Virus record (IMG/VR): IMGVR_UViG_3300032073_000022 | Coordinates: 1-64,000 of that record | Length of the DNA stretch: 64,000 nucleotides | Source of the DNA: a virus | Strand: one strand, 5' to 3' | In this document: in pieces, positions 37,722 to 46,800 of the stretch | Layout: each line of letters starts with the position of its first letter | How positions within the stretch are numbered: the first letter of the stretch is position 1 | The notes under the pieces: generated by a model | Seen by the model: only the letters and a program-made list of their open reading frames with translations | The model's database searches: none | What the model was told of the DNA's origin: nothing | Made by a program: the position numbers and the translations under genes

Positions 37722-37855
37722 TTTTTAAGCACTAACGTAATATTTATACACGGTTGTAGCGATAAGGTCACCAAAAAAACCTCTCCATTGGATTTCTTTT
37801 CCATGCTGGATGAAGATCCGGAGGGAACATCGCTAAATGGGAATTCGCCAAACAT
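37718..37855 (-). CDS. Very small coupled gene, MFGEFPF type (45 aa)
   Basis: The frame from ATG 37855 to TGA 37718 encodes 45 residues starting MFGEFPFSDVPSGSSSS. The ATG shares a base with the stop of the 119-residue gene (TAATG). 'FGxFPFxxxPxSG' starts are familiar from short phage structural proteins. It ends in CTTAAAAAATGA, where the next frame begins. With its partner it may form one product of about 86 residues through frameshifting at A6. Evidence is the full use of the gap by coupled frames and the recognisable start; no direct proof of expression. Confidence 0.5.
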   Translation of the reverse strand: MFGEFPFSDVPSGSSSSMEKKSNGEVFLVTLSLQPCINITLVLKK

Positions 37856-38214
37856 TATAGCTGAGGATCACTAATAACAATGGTGGTGTCCAAACCTTGA
37901 GCCGCCTGATCTTTAGCAATCTGGGTCTCATAAGCTCTGACGTGTTCAGCCAAAAACTGTCTCACGATTCTATTGCAAAATTGTGCTGTAGTTTCCGGGT
38001 TGTCAATTAATGCAACCTGATTTGGGTCAGGTATTGTAGATGGATTGGTAAGTAGATCTTCTGGAATGGTATCATCGTAGTCCGGATTGGCGATGGTGGC
38101 ATCCTCGTCATAGTCTGGATTAGCAATCTGTTGTGGCCTGTTATAGTTAACAGCTACAGCCGTCAAGACTCTCGCTACATCAGCGTCGTCTATTTCTACT
38201 GAAAAAACTGCCAT
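37855..38214 (-). CDS. Small conserved phage protein with IANPDYD repeat (119 aa)
   Basis: The start has a strong CAGGAG site and lies 42 bases after a GTGTATAAT motif. N-terminal FSVEIDDADVARVLTAVAVNY and C-terminal FCNRIVRQFLAEHVRAYETQIAKDQA match the layout of a common small phage protein near neck/tail genes ('v.D.dv.Rvl.A...y' and 'r...e.Va.YE...A'). Between them is a Pro/Asp-rich insertion with IANPDYD twice. Helical and soluble. First gene of a unit leading into the neck genes. Function unknown. Confidence 0.6.
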   Translation of the reverse strand: MAVFSVEIDDADVARVLTAVAVNYNRPQQIANPDYDEDATIANPDYDDTIPEDLLTNPSTIPDPNQVALIDNPETTAQFCNRIVRQFLAEHVRAYETQIAKDQAAQGLDTTIVISDPQL

Positions 38215-38255
38215 TGTTTCTCTCCTGTAAAACTAAAGTTATGTGTACACAATGA

Positions 38256-38264
38256 ATTATACAC
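38256..38264 (-). promoter_or_regulatory. Promoter-like motif GTGTATAAT upstream of the 119-residue gene
   Basis: An exact copy of the shared nine-base motif, preceded by A6. Here a good -35-like hexamer, TTAACA, lies exactly 17 bases upstream of TATAAT, making this the most sigma70-like of the five. It sits in the spacer after the sulfotransferase hairpin, so it probably starts a new unit. Confidence 0.7.
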
Positions 38265-38288
38265 TTTTTTCTGTAAAATGTTAATAAA

Positions 38289-38822
38289 TCAACTCCCCTT
38301 GTTCAAATGGGGGAGTTCGCACCTAGGAATTTGGCATTTATCGCATATTTCATGCCATCTGTCTGGTAAATCTTCAAATTTGTAAACTTCTACGCCAAGA
38401 TCTTCACCGTAGTGACCCTGTGTAAAGAATTGAGTGGTATGCTCCATCCAGTTATCTTCAAAAAATTTCATATGATCTTCAATCGCTAGAAAGTCTTTTA
38501 TCTCGTCAGCAATTGGCTCTAGTATCTTGTGTTGATTTGATTTTAATCTTTGTACCCAATTGTTCATGCTGACAAATCTATCTTTAATAGGCCTGTGGAT
38601 AGCAAACCTGTATATATCGTTCCAATCTTTAATGTACCCCTTAAGGACTGCTGCCGTTTGATGGCCCTGACATCTTTCAAACTCTCTGACAAACATGGGA
38701 ACCGTACTGATCAAGGACGGTACTCCATGTCCAACACAAGTAGATGCGATAGCGTTTTTTATGGAATTACCACCAGTTCTGGGGATGTGAATAAAAACTG
38801 CTCTTTTAGGTAGGTATATCAT
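38289..38822 (-). CDS. P-loop sulfotransferase
   Basis: A 177-residue protein with the phosphosulfate-binding loop at residues 11-20 (IHIPRTGGNS), as in Sulfotransfer_2-type enzymes, a GHQ motif near 53-55, and a second PAPS-binding segment near 73-89 (FAIHRPIKDRFVSMNNW). Such enzymes move sulfate from PAPS to a hydroxyl or amine on a carbohydrate or small molecule. It is shorter than most full-length members but keeps both cofactor motifs. The start overlaps the methyltransferase stop (ATGA). With the neighbouring methyltransferase, PRTase-HAD and nearby glycosyltransferase it may modify a virion or cell-surface glycan; the substrate is unknown. Confidence 0.8.
   Translation of the reverse strand: MIYLPKRAVFIHIPRTGGNSIKNAIASTCVGHGVPSLISTVPMFVREFERCQGHQTAAVLKGYIKDWNDIYRFAIHRPIKDRFVSMNNWVQRLKSNQHKILEPIADEIKDFLAIEDHMKFFEDNWMEHTTQFFTQGHYGEDLGVEVYKFEDLPDRWHEICDKCQIPRCELPHLNKGS
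38291..38317 (-). terminator. GC-rich hairpin at the end of the sulfotransferase gene
   Basis: AACTCCCC (38291-38298) and GGGGAGTT (38310-38317) form a perfect 8-base-pair stem covering the last codons and part of the TGA. The sequence after it (GATTTATTAACATTTT) is T-rich but lacks a clean T-run, so it may be a weak terminator or an RNA-stabilising stem. Confidence 0.45.
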
Positions 38823-39379
38823 AGCACTTCACACATATAGCTAGGGTATTTTTCTAAACTTATTCCAATCATCTTCATTTTGCCAGCCTGAATGTTCTCG
38901 TTAACAGCTCTTATTACACCCGCTTTCCAAACTTGACAGTTTGTCACATAATCATGTCCCATTATTAGACCTCCCTTTTTAACTTTCAATAATGCGGATT
39001 CAATCTCTATTGATACAGATTTGTAATCATGGCAGGCATCTATGTATATCCAGTCTAGATAATTATCTTCTAGCGAATACAAAAAATTACCACCGTATTC
39101 TCTATGTAGCTCAACTTTGTAGGCTTCTATTTCTCTTTGAAAAAGTTTTCCTACTAAACGTCTGTGGTCGTCTTCCCACAAGGACGGGGCATCTATTAGG
39201 CAGGCGTTGGGATGTCTTTCCCTCCAAATGTCACATAGGTGCAGTTTTTTAGGTTTAGCTACATGATACAGAGATACAGAATTGCGACCTTTGCAAACGC
39301 CTATCTCTGCACCAATACCATCCTTCGGGATATCTAAATATAGTTCGTTAACTGTTTCGTATTCTTTTATTTTATCCAT
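38819..39379 (-). CDS. Class I SAM-dependent methyltransferase
   Basis: I choose ATG 39379 rather than the longer ATG 39403 because GAGGAG lies just before it and it overlaps the upstream stop by 8 bases, giving 186 residues. Motif I is GIGAEIGVCKGRNS near residues 21-34; later DWIYIDACHDYKSV and a GGLIMGHDY segment match Methyltransf_24-type enzymes that often act on sugars or small molecules. It lies between PRTase-HAD and sulfotransferase genes with coupled starts, so it is probably part of the same modification step. The acceptor is unknown. Confidence 0.8.
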   Translation of the reverse strand: MDKIKEYETVNELYLDIPKDGIGAEIGVCKGRNSVSLYHVAKPKKLHLCDIWRERHPNACLIDAPSLWEDDHRRLVGKLFQREIEAYKVELHREYGGNFLYSLEDNYLDWIYIDACHDYKSVSIEIESALLKVKKGGLIMGHDYVTNCQVWKAGVIRAVNENIQAGKMKMIGISLEKYPSYMCEVL

Positions 39380-40394
39380 CTTTCTCCTCTGGGCAGATGA
39401 CAAACTTGCCGCTTTTCTTTCTTATCCTAACCGCTTCTGCGATTTCACTTTCTATAAAAAACTTAGCGTCTGACTGGGAAAATATTTTAGCTTTAAAAGT
39501 AGAAGCTTCTTCTACATGATTTTTATCTCTCTTGGCTTCATCTTCTGTTGGGTACATTTGAAGGAAGCCATACTTAATGCCATGTCGTCTCAGCCAATCT
39601 TCTGTGATTGAACGGTATTTCTCTAGACGTGCGGTTACAATTCCTTTGCAGTGTGTTTTGGGGATTCTATGAAGAAAGGGCTTTACATTTTTTATATATT
39701 CAACATATCTTTCTTCGTCTATACATATTTCATAGGGGACATTGGGAGAAAATATTCCATCAAAATCTAGTAATGCGTGTTCTATATATGTGCAATTAAA
39801 AAGATTCCACTCTAATAAATGAGGAGGGCTTAAGTCTCTAGCATAGAAATCCGGTTTAAACTCTGACGCTGGCCTACAGTAGACAGAGCAAAAGTAGGCG
39901 TCTTCCATAAGCCTGCTCTTAACATTGTTCATGGCAGTTCCTGCGTATACCGTGTCGTCTACCACTAATAGGCTACCGTTACAACCTTTGTAATTGAGCA
40001 TTCTTATTCCGCCAAACTTGCTGACTCCAGAAAGGGGAATTAAATTGTTTTGGGGGTCTAAAAAGTAAAGTGGTAAGTTGAGCCACATGGCAATCATGCT
40101 GGCTGGAAGCATTCCCGATCTAGGGATGCCAACTACTCCCTTTAGTTTTAACCCTGCGAGCTGGGGTAATAATAAGTTTTTACAATCTCTTATAAGCTGT
40201 GCGGTTGTGATGTACTCACCGGCAAGAAAAGCTTTTCTTCTCTCGTGTTTTTTATCACAGTCAATTTTATACCTAGCTCTCTCTTCCTCGCTGGCCTTTT
40301 GACACCACTGCCAGTTCGGTGGGTCGTATGTCATTTCCTGTTTAAAATATTCGCAATACCCAGCTTGAGGGCATTTACATTTTTCCAATCCCAT
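39372..40394 (-). CDS. Fusion of Cys-rich domain, phosphoribosyltransferase and HAD-type phosphatase
   Basis: A 340-residue protein in three parts. Residues 1-50: a Cys-rich segment (CKCPQAGYC, WCQ), possibly metal-binding. Residues about 85-165: type I phosphoribosyltransferase with VVGIPRSGMLPA and the PRPP loop VVDDTVYAGTAM (144-155). Residues 205-320: HAD-like domain with LLDFDGIF (D210, D212), IVTARLEKY (T254) and later FIESEIAEA. PRTases move a phosphoribosyl group to or from a base; HAD enzymes remove phosphates. The fusion suggests coupled steps in making or salvaging a nucleotide or activated sugar. The start has GGAG six bases upstream. Motifs are intact; the substrate cannot be told. 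Confidence 0.8.
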   Translation of the reverse strand: MGLEKCKCPQAGYCEYFKQEMTYDPPNWQWCQKASEEERARYKIDCDKKHERRKAFLAGEYITTAQLIRDCKNLLLPQLAGLKLKGVVGIPRSGMLPASMIAMWLNLPLYFLDPQNNLIPLSGVSKFGGIRMLNYKGCNGSLLVVDDTVYAGTAMNNVKSRLMEDAYFCSVYCRPASEFKPDFYARDLSPPHLLEWNLFNCTYIEHALLDFDGIFSPNVPYEICIDEERYVEYIKNVKPFLHRIPKTHCKGIVTARLEKYRSITEDWLRRHGIKYGFLQMYPTEDEAKRDKNHVEEASTFKAKIFSQSDAKFFIESEIAEAVRIRKKSGKFVICPEEKDG

Positions 40395-40397
40395 TTT

Positions 40398-40805
40398 TTA
40401 CTCCATAAACATCTCAAAACCCGTTCCTAATATCATTACTATATCATGAGTGGCTTTATTGGGTGATCCAGAACTACCTGTACCTGAAGGTAAGTCACAG
40501 GGAGAGTCGTCGCCAGTACCAGCGGTATCATAAAGATACTTAATTGTTAATTGGGTTTGTCCTGCTCCCATTTCCATTCCACCACCGCCACCGCCACCAA
40601 CTGCGGTCACAACGTATACGTATGTAGATAGAACAGTACTGCTACCACCGTCGCCAGCTCCTCTTTTTTCAACATAGACATAATGGCCAATTTTAGCGTT
40701 GGCGTACTCATCATCATAAGTGATGGTATAGCTTGGTCCAGAGCCACTACAGGAGTCAACCCCTGCATTGTCGTGAATTACAACATGATTTCTTAGGTTA
40801 GCCAT
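40398..40805 (-). CDS. Small Gly-rich structural protein after the giant fibre (135 aa)
   Basis: The start shares a base with the fibre stop (TAATG). The protein has MANLRNHVVIHDNAGVDSC, a strand-rich first half (YTITYDDEYANAKIGHYVYVE), a glycine run (seven Gly) and Ser/Gly/Asp-rich second half. It could be a fibre chaperone, an accessory tip or a small structural protein, judging only by its place and coupling to the fibre gene. No motif is known to me. Confidence 0.5.
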   Translation of the reverse strand: MANLRNHVVIHDNAGVDSCSGSGPSYTITYDDEYANAKIGHYVYVEKRGAGDGGSSTVLSTYVYVVTAVGGGGGGGMEMGAGQTQLTIKYLYDTAGTGDDSPCDLPSGTGSSGSPNKATHDIVMILGTGFEMFME

Positions 40806-43800
40806 TAGTTTGGTATATCTTGTCCTATGATGAAGCCATCAAATTTAGTGTCGTTTGCACTACCTCCGGTCGCCGTGCATAAAAATCCATATACATCTTT
40901 ATGTCCCTGATGGGAAGTTCCGTCGTTTCCAGTCATTGTTGGTGAAATATTTCCAGCCCATTTTAATTCAGCGGCGGTACTTCCATCTATTCTCACTGTT
41001 GACCAACTTATTCCGTGTCCAGTACCGCTAGTGGCTTGGATAAATCGAATAACAAACTTTTGCCCTATTGTGGCATTTTCAAACTGTACGGCTGTGATAT
41101 CGGCACCCAAGAGTATGTTGAAATAATTACCTTTGCTTAGGTCTATCTGCAATGTAGCGTCTTCTGTTGTGGTTCCGGTGGCTGGAACTGGCTGATTAAC
41201 ATATGCTCCTTGTACTAAGTGGAGTCTGTTTTCGCTTTCATCCCATTCTACATAAGAGCCGCTTCTAGCACCAAAGAACTTAACATCTTTACCTGTGTCA
41301 TCAACACCAACCGTAAGGGTTCCATCTAACTGAACATTACCATCAATGTCTACAGCATCTAGATTTGTTGTGCCGTCTACATCTAAATCACCGTCAACAT
41401 CAGTATTTCCTGTAACAGTTATGCTATCGACATAAGCATCTTTCCATCTTTTTGCACTAGTACCAAGATCTACATCGCTGTCGGCTTCTGGCCCAAACAC
41501 GTTGTCAATTAAGCTAACTTGGTCAACGTTATTTGCTCTAAGTATAATCTTATTGTTTGTCGTAGCAAAGTCAATTAAGTTCTCAGTGCCTCTACCCATC
41601 TTGAGGGAGGCGTTGTATACAGAAGTAATTGTAGTTTGTGCGGCAGTAATTGCTATGTCGTTAGCGTTCGCTGTAATGCCATCGCCACCAACAACGTTTA
41701 GTGTTGCGTCTCCAGTAGTGGCTCCGCCTGTTAAACCGTCACCAGCAACTACAGATGTGATATCTCCTCCGCCTCCTCCACCAGAAGCATCCTCCCATTG
41801 AGGTGCGTTTCCAGCATCGTTGACAGTTAAGACTTGACCATCACTACCTATTCCCAATCTAACGTAGTCAGTACCATTGTAGTACATTATATCGCCCGCA
41901 GCATCAGAGCCAAGGGCTATCTTTGCACCAGTAATTCCATTGTCTGCAATATAAGCACTGGCAATTGCAGTGCCATTCCAAACTCCAGTGTCGATAGTGC
42001 CTACCGTAGTGATTGCTAACCCGTTGATATCAGCTTTAGTTTGGTCTGCTGTAGCATTGGCTTCAATAGCATCTAATTTGCTTTCTTGAGCGTCTGTCAT
42101 AAACCTTTTATTTGAGGCGTCTGACATATTGGCTGTTGTGAAGTTTGGAGAAGAGCCAGATATTACAGACTGATCTAAAGCTTTCACGTCTGCTATGCTC
42201 GCTAGCTCACTATCCATTAATGCTCCAGCCGCTGTCACGTTAGTAGTGTCTGTCACATCTGCACTAGCCTCTATAGCATCTAGCTTGGTTTTGTCCCCAT
42301 CTGCAAATGCTCCTTCAGAAGGTTTGACTTGTAGAGTAGAAATGGTGACCCCTTTGACGCCAGCTAGGTCAGTCAGCTCACTGTCCATCAAGGCTCCAGC
42401 CGCAGTAACATTGGTGGCATCCGTAACATCCGCACCGTCTTCAACATTCAGTGCTGTTCGTACTTCGGTTGCTGTTAAACCCTCTACTTCTGTACCATTG
42501 ATTCTAAGGAAGTCATTGTCTGCTACTGCATCGTTAGCTGTTAGAACGTTTCCGTCTGAAATACCCTTTGTTAAGGCTTTTACAAATGCGAGATTTGTTA
42601 CCTCTGAATCCATCAAGGCTCCAGCAGCAGTTACATTGGTCGCATCAGTCACATCGGCATTTGCTTCAATACCATCTAGTTTGGTATGATCAGCGTTTGT
42701 AAAATCATTAGTTGTTAACCCACCGTCACCTACGGAATAAGTAGTATTAGTATCAACAGCCGAACCATTAAATTTAAGGGTTCCGCCGTCGTTGTAGAGC
42801 TTGTTTGTAGTAGAGGAAGGAGCATTATCTGGTAAGACTACACCACCATCTGGACCAACAGCTACGACCTCGGTGCCATCACTTTTTTGGAAAGTTTGCA
42901 TGTTAGCAGATTGAGAAGCGTGAGCCTTTACTTTAATCCCAATATCGGAGGCTGTATGCATATTTACATCCATAGCGGCGGAGTAAACATCTGCCCATCT
43001 TAGCGTACTTGCTCCAAGGGATCTTCCATTGTCGTTGTTTGGGTAAAGGGCGGCGTGTACTCTCCAAGTATTGGAACTTGCGTGGAACTGGAGCCTATCT
43101 GTTCCTCCGTTTTGGAACATTATGTCGCGGGCTGTTCCGTCTCCAGCGGTGGTATTTATTACAAATTCATTAGCTTTCCAACCCATCTTCAGGGTTTCAT
43201 TGTCTGTGTTAGCCGAGTTTATAAAATGAATGTTAGGAGGAGTGTCATTATCTCCACTGTTCATTATAATGTTAGAAAGACTAGTTAACTGGCCTCTATT
43301 TAGATCTCCAGCGAAAAACGATAAACCGGAGGGGACGCCAGTAGACAGGGCTACATCGTTAGCGTTGACAGTTATGCCATTACCAGCTCCGACAGCAAAA
43401 CTTCTGTTGGAAGAAATGTCTCCACCACCTGTTAATCCATCACCAGCAGTTAGGGTTACAGAAGTGTGGTCTATGTGTTCATTAGCTACAAAATTACTAG
43501 CCGTGTCATGGTCAACAACAAAGTCCATGTCACCGTTAGTATCATCATAGGTTATTGCGATCCCTGTCTTTGTTCCCCCGGTTGCCACTAGCGGGCCTGC
43601 AATATCCTGAACTTCTTCTGTTGTAAGGGTAGCTGTAATGAAAGCAGAAGACGAGTTATCGTAGTTAGATAGGTCGTTATCAACCGTCAAGTCGATTGCA
43701 CCATCGCCAGCGTCATCGTAAGCTGCTGTAATGAGGGTGTGACTACCATTAGTGACAAATTGAGCACCGACGATATCTTGGGCTTCTTCTGATGTTAAAC

Positions 43801-46800
43801 CACCTCCACCACCACCAGCGGTCCAAGGTACGTTTACAACCAGCTTGTCACTGCTATCCACCTGTACGGCGTAAGTTCTAGACGCGGTAGTTGTGCGACT
43901 CTCAGCGGCTGTTGTTTGAACAGTATAGTCTACTAAGTTTGCATTAAATTTAGTACCTTGTAATATAACTCCGCTATCACTAGTGTAGGTAGTATTGGTA
44001 TCGCTATTAACAGCAGAACCGTTAAACTTCAGTGTACCCCCGTCATTATAAAGTCTATTAGTGGTAGAAGAGGGTACATGATTTGCTAACTCAACGCCAC
44101 TAGCAGTTAATCCACTAGCAAGTATTTGGCCTAGTTTTGCTCTGTCGTCGGTAACGGCAGATCCATGAACAGCAATTATACCAGCAGAATATCTTTTAAG
44201 GTTAGTATCTGTGCCGTCTTGTGCTTCACCAACAGAGCTGCTAGACCAACCAATATAACTGGCATTACCAACTTGAAGGCGGTCATCGCCTATGATAAGT
44301 CTATTTCTTCCACCGGCACAAAATGCTATTTGTTGATCGCTAAACTTTTCGTAAAATCCAACACGTCTATTGCTAGAGCCTGTAAAACAAAGAGTTGGGG
44401 CGGAAGTGCCTCCTCCTCCGGGTAAGAATATTTGACCACTAGCAGAAGTGATATCACCACTGGTTAAAATATGTCCTTGGCTAGATATCTCAGCCTTAAT
44501 CGTACCGGCACTATCTTGCCACTCGGTTAGATTCGCAGACTGAGCAGCTTTCCCTTTTATAACTACACCTTTATAAGCAGCAGCCAACGGATATGCGGTA
44601 AATCCCCTGTTAAAGTGAGGTACAGAGCTTCCAATCTCACCATCGGGACTCTGCCTTGAATCAAAGACCTCAGTAACTCCAACATATAATTTAGTTCTAT
44701 AATAACTTTTTAGTTCTTGTATATTACCATCTACATGTAAACTATGATCTCCACCATTTGTTGTCATGGTAATTCCACCACAGTCGGTAACTGCACTGCT
44801 TGTAGAACCGTCAAGTGTTATACCTCTGGTGGCACTAGCGTATATAAACCCATCACCACTAGTTAGAACCCCGTCATCTCCGAAAAACGCAACACCAGAT
44901 GGACCGCCAACCCCGCTAGCTGAATTGGCGAGTATGTCGGCGGCGTGATTAGCTCCGCTAGCAGCAAGACGAATTATGTCATTGGCGTGATTAACACCAC
45001 TAGCAGATTCAGTTCTAAGCTCTGTTGTCAGATTGGTGACGGATGTGTTGGTGGCTGTACCGCTGGCAGCGTTGCGGATAATATCAGCGGCATGGTTTGT
45101 ACCGCTAGTAGCAAGATGGGTAATGTCGGCGGCGTGGTTCGTTCCACTGGCGGCTAACCTGATTATATCGTTAGCATGATTTACACCACTTGCAGACTCT
45201 GTCCTTAACTCAGTAGTTAAATTTGTCACAGAAGTGTTGGTGGCTGTACCGCTGGCAGCGTTGCGGATAATATCAGCAGCATGATTGGTTCCACTGGCGG
45301 CTAATCTGATTATGTCATTAGCGTGGTTTACACCGCTAGCCGACTCTGTTCTCAACTCAGTGGTTAAATTTGTTACAGACGTATTGGTTGCAGTTCCACT
45401 CGCTGAATTCCTAATAATATCAGCGGCGTGGTTTGTGCCGCTAGTAGCGAGACGAATAATGTCGGCGGCGTGATTCGTTCCGCTGGCGGCAAGCCGGATT
45501 ATGTCATTAGCATGGTTGACACCGCTAGCTGACTCTGTTCTTAGTTCGGCGGTTAAATTAGTTATAGAAGTGTTGGTTGCGGTGCCGCTCGCAGAATTTC
45601 TGATAATGTCCGCAGCGTGATTGGTTCCGCTTGAAGCTAGTCTTGTGATATCATTAGCATTATTAAGACCGCTAGCAGAATTTGTGCGGATTTCAGTAGT
45701 GTTTGCAGTTATTAAATTAGTAAGTGTAGTGGAGATGTTTGCATCGTCATTAATAGCAGCCGCTAGCTCATTTAGCGTGTTCAGTGTAGCGGGAGCACTA
45801 TCTACTAAGGCTGCTACTTTAATATCTGTATAAGATTGATTGTATCCAGAGACTGCATTGCCAGAACCAAAGTCTAGGTGAAACTTATTATTCTGTAGAA
45901 TTAAACCGCTTCCCGCTGTATATGTTGTGCCTCCGCCGCCGCCGCCAGCAGTGGTTTGAGTGGTACCATCATTAAACCTTAAACCGCTAAGACCAATGTT
46001 AATACCGCTAGCTGAAAGTATTGAACTAGTGTAGCTTGGGACATTGGAGTCTGTGTAATGCTCTGCCCAACCACTAACAGCAGCAATATAATCTTTATTG
46101 GATTGGCCGGAGGCGTTGAGTTTATTAGTGTTTTGATTTATATTAATTTGTAAGGTAGATGTTTTGTTATCTATTCTATCTTGAAGATAACCGCTAACAT
46201 TATCAATTTTAGTTCTATTAAAATTACCAGAACTCATAAATGTGTAGTGGTCATTTGTTATACTTGTTGAGTTTGCAGATATCAGTGCTAAGTTTGCATT
46301 ACCTGAAGCTATTGCTGTAGTAGCTCCCGTGTGATCGTCAGAGGCCAAGTGACTAGCAACATGACCAATTACCCAACCACTAATAGAGCTATCACCCTGT
46401 GAAGATTTTTGTGTTGATATATCCAAAGCCCAGCCGCTAATGGATGCCGAATAGTCTTTATTAGCATTTCCTGAAGCGTTTAAAGCAGATAAGTTGGAGG
46501 TTATTTGTGGCTGTAGATAGCCACTAACTGCTGTAGCGTCTGCTATGCCATCAATAACAGACTGGAAGTACCCACTAACTGCTGTTCCAGATAGATCGCT
46601 ATCAACGTAATATTTTGCCCATCCACTAATATCTACGCCGCTCGCAGAATTACTTCTAATGTCGTCTAATACGTCTGTTCCAGCTAAGACTAAAGATCCA
46701 TCGCTCTTTATTTTTGCCAGAACTGTGTCTGAGCTATTTCTCCACTCTTGTATGTTAGCGGCTTGTGCTGGTGCAGACTTTAGTATTAATGCTGGGTAAG

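Noticed and set aside
37741-37751. GTGTATAAATA, a variant of the shared promoter-like motif
   Set aside because: It differs from the nine-base core and lies within the 45-residue coding frame, so it is treated as chance unless a transcript start is found there.
38819-39403. The longer methyltransferase start at 39403
   Set aside because: The ATG at 39379 has GAGGAG directly upstream and the usual short overlap with the previous gene; the extra eight residues are not needed for the fold.
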